Below are positions 45,243-56,551 of a stretch of DNA of 64,000 nucleotides, piece after piece. The stretch's first letter is position 1, and each line of letters begins with the position of its first letter. The notes under the pieces were generated by a model. That model had not been told where the DNA came from, searched no databases, and was given only the letters and a program-made list of their open reading frames with translations. The stretch comes from Gammaproteobacteria bacterium (GTDB lineage: Bacteria > Pseudomonadota > Gammaproteobacteria > Arenicellales > Poriferihabitantaceae), in the NCBI GenBank assembly GCA_026708585.1, contig JAPOUQ010000061.1, forward strand, positions 38,792-102,791. The letters run 5' to 3'. A program made the position numbers and the translations under genes.

Positions 45243-48200
45243 GCTGGACCTTATACTTTTCCTCTAGTTCTTGGGCAGAAAGAATTTCCAGAGCGTTTTT
45301 GTAATCATGTGGCATGATGCGTACGAAACGTGATCTAGCTTCGTTCCAATTTTCCATAATCGTGTTTGCTATAGGACTTTCCGTAAATTGCAAATGTCGG
45401 GAAATGTAGTGGTGCAATCTAGCCTCGTCTGCTTCGAGTAGATTGTCAATATTTTCACAAGGATGATCGGAGTCTACCTGTTCCAAAGCGACCATTTGCA
45501 AGTTGCATTTTTTTGCAAAGTCCCCATCCTCGTCATATACATAGGCGATTCCCCCAGACATGCCTGCCGAAAAGTTACGCCCAGTCTGACCCAGACTGAT
45601 TACAATGCCACCTGTCATATATTCGCATCCATGATCGCCAACCCCTTCAATCACTGCGATTGCACCGGAGTTTCGGACACAAAAACGCTCCCCAGCTACT
45701 CCACTAAAATAACACTCCCCAGAAATCGCTCCATACAAAACAGTATTGCCAACGATGATGTTTTCGCGTCGATTTTGCATCGATGTATTTTGTGGAGGAC
45801 GAATTACAATTCGACCTCCAGATAGGCCTTTACCTACGTAATCGTTTGCTTCACCCTCCAGTTCAATTGATATACCTTTGGCAAGCCATGCCCCAAACGA
45901 TTGTCCAGCTGTTCCCTTGGCTTTAATAACAACAGTGTTGTCATTTAATCCGTCATGACCATACCGTTTTGCGATTTCCCCTGAGAGCATGGCACCCACA
46001 GTACGATCTGTATTGTTGATTTTAGTGTGAATGATGACTGGCAATTCAGAATCCAGGGCAGGTTTTGCTGATTCAATTAGCTTACGATCAAGTACGTTTT
46101 GAAGATTGTGATCTTGAGTCTCCGAATTGTAGATCGCAACTTCTGGATTGGCTGTTTCACGGGTCAGAATACGACTGTAATTCAGCCCCTTTGCTTTGAA
46201 GTGTCGAATGGCTTTTTTCGTTTTTAATCGATCAACTTGGCCAATCATTTCGTCTAAGGTAGCAAAGCCTAATTTGGCCATGATCTCTCGCAACTCTTCG
46301 GCGACAAAGAAGAAATAGTTAACAACATGTTCGGGCTGACCAGTGAAAAGTTTACGTAAACGAGGGTCCTGAGTCGCAATGCCCACCGGGCACGTATTGA
46401 GATGGCATTTGCGCATCATGATGCAACCAGAAGCGATCAGTGGAGCGGTTGCAAATCCAAATTCATCAGCACCAAGCAATGCTGCTATGGCAACATCACG
46501 ACCGGTTTTCAATCCACCATCAACCTGTACGGCTATTCGACCACGTAGTTGATTTCGGACTAGTGTTTGTTGTGTTTCGGCTAGTCCAATTTCCCAGGGG
46601 GCTCCGGCATGTTTGATTGAGGTCAGTGGACTGGCTCCCGTACCCCCCTCATATCCAGAAATCGTTACATGGTCGGCGTGAGCCTTAGAGACTCCGGCGG
46701 CTACAGTGCCAACACCCACCTCTGATACTAGTTTGACTGAGATACGACTCGTTGGGTTTACATTCTTGAGGTCAAAAATAAGCTGTGCTAGGTCTTCGAT
46801 GGAATAAATGTCATGATGAGGCGGTGGGGAGATAAGCCCCACTCCGGGTGTAGAATGTCGAACAGAAGCGATTTGTTTACTGACTTTGTGTCCGGGTAAC
46901 TGGCCACCCTCTCCGGGTTTTGCACCTTGTGCCATCTTGATCTGAATATCATCCGCATTCACCAAATAGTCGGTTGTAACACCAAAGCGCCCCGATGCCA
47001 CTTGTTTTATTGCCGAGCGTCGAGGGTTACTGCTTCCATCTTCCAACGGTCGGTATCGTGATTCTTCTTCGCCGCCCTCTCCAGTATTGGATTTACCACC
47101 GATGCGGTTCATAGCGATTGCTAGATTCGAATGTGCCTCATGGGATATTGAGCCGAATGACATTGCTCCAGTTGCAAATCGTTTGACAATTTCTACGGCT
47201 GGTTCAACCTCATTAATAGATAATGGCTGATCTGCCCAGTCAAATTGGAGCAAGGAGCGAAGTGCAAATAATTCAGCATCCTGTTTATTAATTAACTGTG
47301 AATATTCACGATATCGATCCTGACTATTCCCGCGAACGGCATGCTGTAGATTTGTGATCGTATCTGGATTCCAAACATGTTTCTCACCACGTACTCGGAA
47401 CGCATAATCCCCTCCCGGATCCAACATATTTCGATAGAGTGGCATATTACTGTAGGCTTGTTCATGCCAGACATAGATGTCGGAAGCAATTTCATCCAGT
47501 CCGACCCCACCGACCCTTGAGGTAGTTCCGGTGAAGAATTGGTCGACCAATTCCTCACATAGTCCGACTGCATCGAAGATTTGTGCTCCACAATAGGATT
47601 GAAAAGTCGAGATGCCCATTTTGGACATCACTTTCTTAAGTCCTTTATTAATTGCCTTGATATAGCGTTGTTGGACTTCTTCAAAACCGGGTTTTTCGGG
47701 TAAGTTTCGAAGCATGCGATTGATGGTGTCAAATGCCAAATAAGGATTTACTGCTTCAGCGCCATAACCGGTCAGCGTAGCAAAATGGTGAACTTCCATA
47801 CATGCAGCGGTTTCGATCACAAGTCCGGTTTCGGTTCTGAGTCCTTTGCGGATCAGATGGTGATGTACGGCGGAAGTAGCAAGTAAGGCAGGAATAGCGA
47901 TGTTATCTCGGTCCGTACCCCGATCAGACAAAATGAGAATATTGAATCCCTTTTGTAGCACAGCGCGTTCCGCTTTTTGGCACAATTGGCTCAGAGCCGA
48001 ATCGAGTGCTTCAGGTCCCCATTTAACTGGAAAGCACAGTGATAGGGTTTTGGTTCGAAATGCGCCATTGGTATGGTCCTCTATTTGTCGTATCTGTTCC
48101 AGCTCGTTGTTGGTGAGCAGGGGTTGAGCAACCGTTAGTCGCATTTCTCTTCCGCCATCGTCCAGTCCGAATAAATTAGGCCTTGGACCAATCAATGTTA

Positions 48201-49815
48201 AAAGAGACATCACCAACTCTTCACGAATTGGATCGATTGGTGGATTTGTGACCTGAGCAAAATTCTGCTTGAAATAATGCGAAAGATGTTTAGCACGATT
48301 TGACATCACAGCTGGTGGAACATCGGTACCCATGGAACCGAGAGCTTCCTCTGAGTTTGTGATCATTGGTTCGAGTAGAACCTTCAAATCTTCCTGTGTA
48401 TACCCAAAGGCTTGCTGCAATTCGAGTAGGGTATGAGGATCGGGTGACATGGCGCCAACTGAGATACGAAGAGAGCGAAGTTCGATCTGAGTGCGATTTA
48501 GCCATTCCTGATAGTTGTATTGACTGGATAATTCCTGCTTAATTTCTTCATCAGAGATAATTCTGCCAAGTTCCATATCAATCAAGAACATCTTCCCGGG
48601 TTGTAATCGCCATTTTTTCTGGATGTCCGATTCCGGGATGTCTAGGACCCCCATCTCGGAAGCCATCACAACCATATCGTCATTTGTTATCAAGTAGCGA
48701 GCTGGCCTGAGGCCATTTCGGTCTAAAGTGGCACCGATTTGTTTTCCATCTGAAAAGACCACGGCAGCTGGCCCATCCCAAGGTTCCATCAGTGCAGCAT
48801 GATATTCATAAAACGCTTTGCGGTCCTGATCCATAAGAGTGTTTCCTGACCATGCTTCTGGAATTAACAGCATCATTGCATGTGCCATCGAATAACCACC
48901 AGCTACGAGTAATTCAAGCACATTATCGAAGGCTGCGGAGTCTGACTGACCTTCCGGGATAACGGGCCATATTTTCTGTATATCTTCGCCTAGTTTTTCA
49001 CTGAACAGTGTGCTACGTCTTGCAGCCATCCAATTCATGTTGCCACGTAGTGTATTGATTTCTCCGTTGTGGGCAATCATCCTGAATGGATGCGCGAGTT
49101 CCCAACTTGGAAAAGTGTTGGTAGAGAAGCGTTGATGGACGAGTGCCATCGCTGACTCTATATCTTTATCAAGCAAATCTGGGTAATAGTCATCAACTTG
49201 ATCTGCCATCAACATGCCCTTGTAGCTGATCAATCTGGAAGAGAGGGTAGAGATGTAAAAGTATGATTTATGCTTGAGTTCTGACTCGGTGACTTTGGTT
49301 TCTATTTGTTTGCGGATTATGAACAGTTTGCGCTCGAAGTCATCCTGTGTCTGTAGATCCTTCGATCGCTTTACAAAGACCTGGTATACATCGGGTTCTG
49401 TGGGTAGGACACTTTTGCCTAAACTGCTGGAATGAACCGGCACTTTACGCCATCCAAGTATTGACTGTCCTTCCTGAATAATGAATTCTTCAATGATCGT
49501 AGTTACTGTATCCTGATCTTTGGCGAACTTCGGCAGAAATACCATGCCAATTGCATAATATCCCTGTTTCGGCAGTTCAAAATCCAGATTTTGACGGAAA
49601 AATTTATCGGGAATTTGCAGGAGTATTCCTGCTCCATCCCCAGCTTTTGGGTCGGCCCCAACGGCCCCTCGATGAGCAAGATTTTTTAGGATGGTTAGAC
49701 CATGTTCCAGAATTTGGTGTGTCTGCCTTCCGTCAATATTCGCTACAAAGCCGACTCCACAAGAGTCGTGCTCATTGGCAGGGTCATAGAGACCGAACTG
49801 ATTAGGTAACGGCAT
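45235..49815 (-). CDS. gltB: Glutamate synthase large subunit
   Basis: GltB makes glutamate from glutamine and 2-oxoglutarate. The 1526-residue protein has a short propeptide exposing the nucleophile Cys19 (HDSCGVGFV), a class II amidotransferase domain, a central domain, and the FMN-binding synthase domain ([20 protein letters not shown]). The 3Fe-4S cysteines are in [15 protein letters not shown], and a GXGXG structural domain closes the protein ([20 protein letters not shown]). It heads gltB-gltD-hemE and is divergent from an inserted restriction-modification pair. Confidence 0.97.
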   Translation of the reverse strand: MPLPNQFGLYDPANEHDSCGVGFVANIDGRQTHQILEHGLTILKNLAHRGAVGADPKAGDGAGILLQIPDKFFRQNLDFELPKQGYYAIGMVFLPKFAKDQDTVTTIIEEFIIQEGQSILGWRKVPVHSSSLGKSVLPTEPDVYQVFVKRSKDLQTQDDFERKLFIIRKQIETKVTESELKHKSYFYISTLSSRLISYKGMLMADQVDDYYPDLLDKDIESAMALVHQRFSTNTFPSWELAHPFRMIAHNGEINTLRGNMNWMAARRSTLFSEKLGEDIQKIWPVIPEGQSDSAAFDNVLELLVAGGYSMAHAMMLLIPEAWSGNTLMDQDRKAFYEYHAALMEPWDGPAAVVFSDGKQIGATLDRNGLRPARYLITNDDMVVMASEMGVLDIPESDIQKKWRLQPGKMFLIDMELGRIISDEEIKQELSSQYNYQEWLNRTQIELRSLRISVGAMSPDPHTLLELQQAFGYTQEDLKVLLEPMITNSEEALGSMGTDVPPAVMSNRAKHLSHYFKQNFAQVTNPPIDPIREELVMSLLTLIGPRPNLFGLDDGGREMRLTVAQPLLTNNELEQIRQIEDHTNGAFRTKTLSLCFPVKWGPEALDSALSQLCQKAERAVLQKGFNILILSDRGTDRDNIAIPALLATSAVHHHLIRKGLRTETGLVIETAACMEVHHFATLTGYGAEAVNPYLAFDTINRMLRNLPEKPGFEEVQQRYIKAINKGLKKVMSKMGISTFQSYCGAQIFDAVGLCEELVDQFFTGTTSRVGGVGLDEIASDIYVWHEQAYSNMPLYRNMLDPGGDYAFRVRGEKHVWNPDTITNLQHAVRGNSQDRYREYSQLINKQDAELFALRSLLQFDWADQPLSINEVEPAVEIVKRFATGAMSFGSISHEAHSNLAIAMNRIGGKSNTGEGGEEESRYRPLEDGSSNPRRSAIKQVASGRFGVTTDYLVNADDIQIKMAQGAKPGEGGQLPGHKVSKQIASVRHSTPGVGLISPPPHHDIYSIEDLAQLIFDLKNVNPTSRISVKLVSEVGVGTVAAGVSKAHADHVTISGYEGGTGASPLTSIKHAGAPWEIGLAETQQTLVRNQLRGRIAVQVDGGLKTGRDVAIAALLGADEFGFATAPLIASGCIMMRKCHLNTCPVGIATQDPRLRKLFTGQPEHVVNYFFFVAEELREIMAKLGFATLDEMIGQVDRLKTKKAIRHFKAKGLNYSRILTRETANPEVAIYNSETQDHNLQNVLDRKLIESAKPALDSELPVIIHTKINNTDRTVGAMLSGEIAKRYGHDGLNDNTVVIKAKGTAGQSFGAWLAKGISIELEGEANDYVGKGLSGGRIVIRPPQNTSMQNRRENIIVGNTVLYGAISGECYFSGVAGERFCVRNSGAIAVIEGVGDHGCEYMTGGIVISLGQTGRNFSAGMSGGIAYVYDEDGDFAKKCNLQMVALEQVDSDHPCENIDNLLEADEARLHHYISRHLQFTESPIANTIMENWNEARSRFVRIMPHDYKNALEILSAQELEEKYKVQHG

Positions 49816-49896
49816 GCGTATGTAGAAAAAAGGGTATGTCTGTATATTAGTGCTTTACCCTGATTTATTCAAGATGAATGATCAAAACGAAACTTA

Positions 49897-49925
49897 TTGA
49901 CATATCTGCGAATCCAGAATACTCT
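49897..49925 (+). promoter_or_regulatory. Candidate promoter for the restriction-modification pair
   Basis: A consensus -35 box TTGACA (49897-49902) is followed after 17 bp by TACTCT (49920-49925), a weak -10. It points toward the methylase gene at 50116. Confidence 0.35.
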
Positions 49926-50115
49926 TTATCTTGCCAACTTTCCGACAAACCCGCTAGCCGGGTTATTCGGTCAATACAAAAGCCCTTTGTTTTGGTAAGG
50001 GAGTAGCTACCCGAGCCTGGCAAACAGCCGATGCTATCACTACTTTGTCGTGAAAGTTGGCATGGCCCGGCACCTTTTTTGTGTCGGTTGTGCAACCTTC
50101 GATGGAGGATACAAG

Positions 50116-51108
50116 TTGTCGGCCAAAGGCAACCTCAATGCTGATCTTCACAAGGCGGCTAGAAACAGGAACGATGATTTCTACACACAACTCTCTGACA
50201 TAGCTGAGGAGTTGCGGCACTATACCATCCATTTCAGGGACAAGGTGGTTTACTGCAACTGCGACGATCCAACAGCCAGTCAGTTTTTTCAGTATTTCTA
50301 TAAGAAGTTTCGCAGTCTTGGTTTGCGCAAGTTGATCACCACCTGCTACAAGAACCGCAACACTGATTTATTTACCCTATACGACCAGAAAAGAGCTGCC
50401 GGGATAACTTTCACGAAATCCGCAAACGATGATGAAATGCCCGACATCAAGATTTTCTATCTGGAAGAAGATGGAGACTTTAGAAGTGAGGAATGTATAC
50501 GGCTTTTAAAGCAAGCCGATATTGTGGTAACCAATCCGCCATTTTCCCTGTTCCGTGAATATGTTGCTCAACTGGTGCAGTACGGAAAACGTTTTCTGAT
50601 CATTGGAAGTATGAATGCAGTCACCTACAAGGAAATTTTCCCATTGATTAAGGACAATCAACTATGGTACGGACCAAGCATATCCAGTGGTGACCGGGAG
50701 TTTGGTATTCCCGATCATTACCCTTTGACTGCTGCAACGCACAGAACTGATGGAGACGGCAAGAAATATGTGAGGGTTAAGGGGGTTCGATGGTTTACGA
50801 ACCTTGACCACAAGAAACGCCATGAAGAACTGATTCTAGGTCGAAAGTATACACCGGAAAATTATCCGAAGTACGACAACTACGATGCAATTAACATAGA
50901 CAAGGTTGTGGATATTCCAGAAGACTATCCGGGTGCAATGGGAGTGCCGATAACCTTTCTGGACAAGTACAATCCGGATCAGTTTGAGATTGTCGGTATG
51001 GATAGGCCGCTCATAACTGAGTTGACTGGTAAGCAAAGTAGATTCAGAATCAGTGGTAAGGAGATCTATGCGCGAATTGTTATTCGTAACAGACAACTTC
51101 AATTATGA
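50116..51108 (+). CDS. Adenine-specific DNA methyltransferase, EcoRI-methylase type
   Basis: The 330-residue protein belongs to the family of M.EcoRI. It has the typical N-terminal segment ANLH-like/NDDFYTQLSDI, then VVYCNCDDP, and the catalytic NPPF at 140-143 preceded by DIVVT. These enzymes methylate adenine N6 to protect DNA from a partner nuclease. I choose the TTG at 50116 because GGAGG stands 7 bp before it and homology begins just after. GTG 50050 and ATG 50062 are longer alternatives. It overlaps the nuclease gene by 4 bp. The recognition sequence cannot be read from the protein. Confidence 0.88.
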   Translation: MSAKGNLNADLHKAARNRNDDFYTQLSDIAEELRHYTIHFRDKVVYCNCDDPTASQFFQYFYKKFRSLGLRKLITTCYKNRNTDLFTLYDQKRAAGITFTKSANDDEMPDIKIFYLEEDGDFRSEECIRLLKQADIVVTNPPFSLFREYVAQLVQYGKRFLIIGSMNAVTYKEIFPLIKDNQLWYGPSISSGDREFGIPDHYPLTAATHRTDGDGKKYVRVKGVRWFTNLDHKKRHEELILGRKYTPENYPKYDNYDAINIDKVVDIPEDYPGAMGVPITFLDKYNPDQFEIVGMDRPLITELTGKQSRFRISGKEIYARIVIRNRQLQL

Positions 51109-52199
51109 AAATTGAATTGCATAAAATTCCAGTTCGGCAACTGGTAGAAGATTATCGAGACGACGGAGAGGGCGGCGTGACTGGCTATGGTGGCCGTCTT
51201 GACATTCGACCGAAGTATCAACGGGAATTTGTCTATAAGCAAAGTCAGCGCGATGCTGTAATAAACTCGATCCAGAACAACCGCCCACTAAATGTCATGT
51301 ACTGGGCCGTCCGTTCCGACAACTCTTATGAAATCATCGATGGTCAACAAAGGACTATCTCGATTGCTCGATATGTAGATCTAATCGATGGTTTCCCAGT
51401 TGATGATCTGTTTTTCGAGAATCTTCCAATAGACCGACAAGAACAGATACTGGACTATGAGTTAATGGTTTATATGTGCGAGGGAACTGACAGCGACAAG
51501 TTAGATTGGTTCAAGACAATCAATATCGCCGGGGAGAAGTTGACCGATCAAGAGTTAAGAAATGCTGTCTATGCGGGTTCATGGGTATCCGATGCAAAGC
51601 GTTATTTCAGCCGGAGCAACTCTCAAGCTTACAATATTGGTCAAGACTACTTGAACGGCTCCCCGATCCGTCAAGAATATCTGGAGATAGCTATCCAGTG
51701 GCATAAGCACAATGAAGAAACCATTGAGAAATATATGGGCAGACACCAGCACGATCATACTGCCGTTGAATTATGGAACTATTTCCGGTCCGTAATCGGT
51801 TGGGTTGAAGCAACTTTTACTACCAAAAGGAAGGTCATGAAAGGGGTTGACTGGGGCAAACTGTACAACGACCATAAGCATAGAGACCTTAATCCCGACA
51901 AAATTGAGTCAGAAACTGCATGTCTAATCAAAGATCGTGATGTAACCAATCAAAAAGGCATATACCCCTACCTCCTGACCGGCAATGAAAAGTATCTAAA
52001 TATCCGCGCATTTGACGATGGGATGAAGCAATGGGCCTATGAAAAACAGGACGGGATTTGTGTTTCTTGCCAGAAACAGTTCAGCCTTTCCGAAATGGAG
52101 GCAGACCACATTACTCCGTGGTCCGAGGGAGGACCGACAAAAGAAGAAAACTGTCAGATACTATGCAAGAGCTGCAACCGGCAGAAATCAAACCGGTAG
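51105..52199 (+). CDS. DUF262-HNH endonuclease, probable restriction partner
   Basis: The 364-residue protein has an N-terminal DUF262 domain (ParB/Srx-like fold) with the signature DGQQRT at 79-84. It has a C-terminal HNH domain (from about 315) with two CxxC zinc pairs (CVSC, CKSC) around ADHITPWSEGG and the later Asn. The same domain pairing occurs in GmrSD-type and other restriction nucleases. Coupling to an EcoRI-type methylase (ATGA overlap) suggests a compact restriction-modification system. DUF262 may use NTP or sense modified bases; its role here is not known. Confidence 0.85.
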   Translation: MKIELHKIPVRQLVEDYRDDGEGGVTGYGGRLDIRPKYQREFVYKQSQRDAVINSIQNNRPLNVMYWAVRSDNSYEIIDGQQRTISIARYVDLIDGFPVDDLFFENLPIDRQEQILDYELMVYMCEGTDSDKLDWFKTINIAGEKLTDQELRNAVYAGSWVSDAKRYFSRSNSQAYNIGQDYLNGSPIRQEYLEIAIQWHKHNEETIEKYMGRHQHDHTAVELWNYFRSVIGWVEATFTTKRKVMKGVDWGKLYNDHKHRDLNPDKIESETACLIKDRDVTNQKGIYPYLLTGNEKYLNIRAFDDGMKQWAYEKQDGICVSCQKQFSLSEMEADHITPWSEGGPTKEENCQILCKSCNRQKSNR

Positions 52200-52400
52200 A
52201 GAATTTATTCCAAAACCAACATAACAAAGAACCAGTTTCTTAAACACCTAACCGCTCGAAAAGAACATTTTTTCGAAGTTGATTTATTAACAAAATCTAT
52301 TCTACGACATCACTATTGCCCATCTCTAGTGACTGACTACTCGATGGGTCATTTCGATTTTTCAAGCTGGAATATGGTTAGGTTTTGGGGCCTTTGCGGG

Positions 52401-53495
52401 CTAACCAGTTGCAAACTCTTCAATGGTTTGTAGTAGGGCTGTTGGGTCATAATTCTGGCAAATCAGTGCTTTGCCGATTCCTTGCATCAAAATTAGCCGA
52501 ATTTTGCCCGCCAGTACTTTTTTATCCATGTTCATGGCTTCTTGTAACTCTTTGGGCTTAAAGTCATTTGATGGATCGACCGGTAAACCAACTCTTTCTA
52601 AAAGACTTCGAATACGCAGAAAATCTGTATTGTCGAGCCATCCTTGTAGGGTGGACATTCGGGCTGCCATCAACATGCCCAGTCCAACTGCTTCTCCATG
52701 CAACCAAGGTCCATAACCGGTTACTGTTTCAATTGCATGACCAAATGTATGACCAAGGTTCAACAAGGCGCGAACCCCAGATTCACGTTCATCCTGCTCC
52801 ACAATTCTGGCTTTATTGATGCAAGATCGCTGGATGATTTTGATTAGGGCAGTTTGGTCGTGTTGCATGACGGAGTCAATGTTCTGTTCCATCCAAGAAA
52901 AAAATTCAGGGTCATTGATCAGTCCATACTTAAGTACTTCGGCCATGCCTGATGAGAACTGTCTTGGATCTAGTGTGCGTAAGGTGCCGATATCCGCTAC
53001 AACTCGTAAAGGTTGGTAAAAGGCACCAATCATGTTCTTGGCACTAGAATGATTAACACCTGTCTTGCCCCCAACAGATGAATCGACTTGTGCGAGTAGG
53101 GTTGTTGGCACCTGAAAAAAACCAACACCACGTTGATAACATGCAGCTACAAAACCCGATAAATCACCAATAACGCCGCCACCTAGTGCAAGCACGGTAA
53201 CTTGTCGATCGAGCGGTATAGAAAGCATCTGATCAAACACCTCACCTGCTGTTTTCAGTGATTTGTAGTGCTCTCCATCAGGCAGAATCATTTCTTCCAC
53301 CTGTTTGCTCGGCAAAGCTTGTTTGAGTTGATCAAGATATAATGGCTGAACCACATCATTGGTAATCACCAGTACTTGTTCACCAGTAATCCAGTCCAGA
53401 AATTCACGTGGATCACTTAGGATACCGTTAGCAATGCGTATCTCATAACTACGATTGCCAAGATCAATTGGGACTGTGATGTTATTTATGTTCAT
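52401..53495 (-). CDS. aroB: 3-dehydroquinate synthase
   Basis: AroB performs the second step of the shikimate pathway. The 364-residue NAD- and metal-dependent enzyme has GGGVIGDLSGFVAACYQRG, the DSSVGGKTGVNH segment and the metal ligands in NLGHTFGHAIE and LHGEAVGLGM. Its start overlaps the aroK stop by 4 bp. The aroK-aroB pair normally lies near gltB in gammaproteobacteria, and here the restriction-modification pair separates them. Confidence 0.96.
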   Translation of the reverse strand: MNINNITVPIDLGNRSYEIRIANGILSDPREFLDWITGEQVLVITNDVVQPLYLDQLKQALPSKQVEEMILPDGEHYKSLKTAGEVFDQMLSIPLDRQVTVLALGGGVIGDLSGFVAACYQRGVGFFQVPTTLLAQVDSSVGGKTGVNHSSAKNMIGAFYQPLRVVADIGTLRTLDPRQFSSGMAEVLKYGLINDPEFFSWMEQNIDSVMQHDQTALIKIIQRSCINKARIVEQDERESGVRALLNLGHTFGHAIETVTGYGPWLHGEAVGLGMLMAARMSTLQGWLDNTDFLRIRSLLERVGLPVDPSNDFKPKELQEAMNMDKKVLAGKIRLILMQGIGKALICQNYDPTALLQTIEEFATG

Positions 53496-54019
53496 GAATT
53501 GACTTGGATATTCAGTAATTCAGCAATTGTATTAGCAGTCTTCTCTGAGGTCGAAGATATTTGAATAATATGATCGGCAACGCAATCATAAATTGGTTCA
53601 CGTTGCTTGAGAATTTGTTTCAATCTTATATAGGGGTCTTGAGTATTTAGCAGGGGTCGTTTTTTGCTGTATCTGACTCGCTCCCAGAGAAATTCTAACG
53701 ATGCTGTCAAATAAATCACTTGTCCACTTTGTTTGATGGTTTTTTGGTTTAAATCACTCAAAACGGACCCACCGCCGGTGGCTATAACATAATTATTTCG
53801 TTTTGCGATTTCTTCCAGTAAACGTGTTTCCCGTAAACGAAATCCTTCTTCACCTTCAAGTTCAAATATGTGAGAGATAGTCACACCAGTGCGTCGTTCA
53901 AGTTCATTATCAGTATCCAGAAATTCATAACCGATGAGTTTTGCTAATCTGCTACCTACTGTAGTCTTGCCGACTCCCATTGGTCCAATTAGATATATAT
54001 TGAAATTAGTTTGTTGCAC
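53492..54019 (-). CDS. aroK: Shikimate kinase
   Basis: AroK phosphorylates shikimate. The product has Walker A GPMGVGKTT near the N-terminus, the DTDNELERRTG substrate loop and the GGGSVL segment. The frame is open up to an ATG at 54127, but those extra residues are not conserved. GTG 54019 gives 175 residues, close to the E. coli length, though no good ribosome site is visible, so the start is uncertain. It is coupled to aroB. Confidence 0.92.
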   Translation of the reverse strand: MQQTNFNIYLIGPMGVGKTTVGSRLAKLIGYEFLDTDNELERRTGVTISHIFELEGEEGFRLRETRLLEEIAKRNNYVIATGGGSVLSDLNQKTIKQSGQVIYLTASLEFLWERVRYSKKRPLLNTQDPYIRLKQILKQREPIYDCVADHIIQISSTSEKTANTIAELLNIQVNS

Positions 54020-54339
54020 AGATACGGAACTGATTGTGTTTGTATTCGTGAAAGAGAGAAGTTCAAAATTGCAATGTACTTGATCTTGGCATGGATGAAC
54101 AGATGCAATGTAACAAAAACCAAACATCTATTGAATTGTATTGCCAAATCATCTGTGTGGGCAAATACAAAAAAATCATCTTCGAATGAATTATCTTCGT
54201 TCAAACTCCTTCAGTAAATGTTTTCTATGGTTCGGCGGTACCGATGATTTTTTTAAAATAGGTCTTGTAAACTTTGCCTCAATTTCGTATTATCCGATTC
54301 CCTCATTCTTATCACATCCATCCAAGTTACTGGGAATCG
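54020..54339. other. Intergenic with the rplM leader
   Basis: These 320 bp between divergent aroK and rplM hold no gene that I trust. Several frames overlap here but are extensions of the flanking genes. The region should carry both promoters and the leader of the ribosomal protein operon. Confidence 0.4.
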
Positions 54340-54768
54340 ATGAAAACTTTTTTTGCAAACTCACAGACGATTCAACAACGTTGGTATGTAGTCGATGCGA
54401 CGGACAAGGTGCTAGGCCGTCTTGCCTCGAAAATTGCGCATCGTCTTCGTGGCAAACACAAGCCAGAATATACACCGCATGCAGATACTGGAGATTATAT
54501 TGTTGTAATCAATGCTGAGAAGGTGGCATTAACCGGACGCAAAGTTGGTGCAAAGAAGTACTACCGACATACAGGTTATCCAGGTGGAATACGGGAGACA
54601 TCATTTCGTGAAATGAATGAAAACCACCCTGAGAGGGTGATTGAACTGGCAGTCAAGGGAATGTTGCCAAAAAACAAGTTAGGTCGAGCAATGTTTTCGA
54701 AATTAAAGGTTTATGCTGGGAATGAGCATCTTCATCATGCCCAACAGCCTCAACCATTGGAATTATGA
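54340..54768 (+). CDS. rplM: 50S ribosomal protein L13
   Basis: From ATG 54340 the product is 142 residues, identical in length to E. coli L13. It starts [20 protein letters not shown] and keeps [20 protein letters not shown]. An upstream in-frame ATG at 54274 would add 22 unconserved residues. It is followed directly by rpsI, as in most bacteria. Confidence 0.97.
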   Translation: MKTFFANSQTIQQRWYVVDATDKVLGRLASKIAHRLRGKHKPEYTPHADTGDYIVVINAEKVALTGRKVGAKKYYRHTGYPGGIRETSFREMNENHPERVIELAVKGMLPKNKLGRAMFSKLKVYAGNEHLHHAQQPQPLEL

Positions 54769-54776
54769 TCAATATC

Positions 54777-55172
54777 ATGACAGATAAACAAGTTTATACA
54801 GGGACTGGACGGCGTAAATCCTCGACTGCTCGGGTTTATATGAAACGAGGGACAGGCAACATTCTGATCAATAATCGTGTGCTTAGTGAATATTTTGGCC
54901 GAGAAACTTCGCGCATGATTGTCAGACAACCGCTTGAACTTTCAGAACTGATTGATAAAGTCGACATCCGTGTGAATGTCGCTGGTGGTGGTAATAGCGG
55001 ACAAGCTGGCGCCATCCGACACGGTATCACACGTGCACTTCTTGAATACGATCCTGAATTGCGTCCATCGATGCGAGCAGCCGGATTTGTGACTCGAGAT
55101 GCCCGAATTGTTGAACGAAAGAAAGTCGGACTCCATAAAGCCCGCAAAAGACCTCAATACTCCAAACGCTGA
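54777..55172 (+). CDS. rpsI: 30S ribosomal protein S9
   Basis: The product from ATG 54777 is 131 residues, starting [20 protein letters not shown] and ending in the conserved [11 protein letters not shown] tail that reaches the P-site. Another ATG at 54765 overlaps the rplM stop and would add four residues. Either start gives translational coupling with rplM. Confidence 0.97.
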   Translation: MTDKQVYTGTGRRKSSTARVYMKRGTGNILINNRVLSEYFGRETSRMIVRQPLELSELIDKVDIRVNVAGGGNSGQAGAIRHGITRALLEYDPELRPSMRAAGFVTRDARIVERKKVGLHKARKRPQYSKR

Positions 55173-55459
55173 TCATCTATATTGATATATTGAGTTATAT
55201 TAACTTCGCACTTTGGCTTTTTAATTGATCACTGAAAACAGTATCGTCTCTCCAGCAATTGTCATCGTGACCTTATGGAATTATTGATACTGCTAGGCTG
55301 GTTATTCTGGTGAATCATCACTCCTTCAGATACTTGATATCTGATGCGGCGGTTCAGTCCATTTGACTGGCTCCGTTATTGATCGATAAGAATTAGGTTT
55401 CATCTGGAGAGACTGACTATTTCTCTTAAAATAGCAACCGGTAGTTAAAATCAAGAAAC

Positions 55460-56551
55460 GTGAAAGCAGCTGTTTGTTATGAGCATGGTAAGCCATTGAC
55501 CATCGAAGAGGTTTCAATTGGTGATCCAGTTGGTCGTCAGGTCAAAGTCAAAATTGGTGCCTGCGCCATCTGTCATTCGGATATTCACTATGCAGAAGGT
55601 GCATGGGGTGGTTATACGCCAGCTATCTACGGACATGAGGCAGCTGGAGTTGTAGTCGACGTTGGCCCAGATGTTGGTCGGATAGCGATCGGAGATAGAG
55701 TTCTTGTGACTTTGATTCGTTCCTGTGGGAGTTGTCATTTTTGTGAACAGGGCGAACCGGTTATGTGTGGTCAGTCTGCTGCCAATGATGAAACCCATCA
55801 TCTGAAACTTGAAGATGGAACAGAAATAGCCCAAGGCATGAAAACTGCGGCATTTGCTGAATGGGTGCTGGTTGATGACTCGCAAGTTGCCAAACTACCC
55901 GAAGACATATGTTTGGATTCAGCCTGTTTGTTGTCATGTGGAGTGATTACAGGAGTTGGAGCTGTAATAAATACTGCTAAAGTTAATCCAGGCTCCAATG
56001 TAGTGGTGATTGGTGTTGGTGGAGTTGGTCTGAATGCGGTCCAAGGAGCAAAAATTGCGGGTGCCAAAACTATTATTGCAGTGGACATTGAAGATCAAAA
56101 ACTGGAGATTGCTAGGCGATTTGGTGCAACGCATGGAGTAAACGCCGGAGTTGAGAAACTGCCAAGAGAAATCCGGACTCTGACGGATGGTTACGGAGCG
56201 GATTATGTGTTTGTAACAGTAGGGTCCCAGCAGGCCATTGACAGTAGTTATCGGCTGATGCGCCGAGGTGGTCAAGTAGTAATTGTGGGTATGCCATCGG
56301 TTACCGAAAAAAGTGAATTCTTGCCACTAGCACTTACCGCTTCGAATCAAAGAATTCAAGGTAGCTTTATGGGACAGACCCGACTGCGAGTCGATATACC
56401 TTGGCTATTGTCTCTTTATAAACAAGGGATTCTCAAACTTGATGAGTTGATATCCAATCGTTATACATTAGATGAGATCAACTTGGCTATAGAAGATACG
56501 TGTAAGGGGAAAAGCCTGCGCAACATCCTGATCATTGATGATTCACTTTGA
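55460..56551 (+). CDS. Zinc-dependent alcohol dehydrogenase (MDR family)
   Basis: The 363-residue protein is a class III-like medium-chain dehydrogenase. Catalytic zinc ligands are in CAICHSD and GHEAAG, the structural zinc cysteines in CGSCHFCEQGEPVMC, and NAD binding in GVGGVGLNAVQGAK. Homologues oxidise alcohols or act on S-hydroxymethylglutathione or mycothiol adducts, and the substrate here is unknown. It starts with GTG at 55460, which aligns with the family N-terminus. Its stop abuts that of rluD. Confidence 0.88.
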   Translation: MKAAVCYEHGKPLTIEEVSIGDPVGRQVKVKIGACAICHSDIHYAEGAWGGYTPAIYGHEAAGVVVDVGPDVGRIAIGDRVLVTLIRSCGSCHFCEQGEPVMCGQSAANDETHHLKLEDGTEIAQGMKTAAFAEWVLVDDSQVAKLPEDICLDSACLLSCGVITGVGAVINTAKVNPGSNVVVIGVGGVGLNAVQGAKIAGAKTIIAVDIEDQKLEIARRFGATHGVNAGVEKLPREIRTLTDGYGADYVFVTVGSQQAIDSSYRLMRRGGQVVIVGMPSVTEKSEFLPLALTASNQRIQGSFMGQTRLRVDIPWLLSLYKQGILKLDELISNRYTLDEINLAIEDTCKGKSLRNILIIDDSL

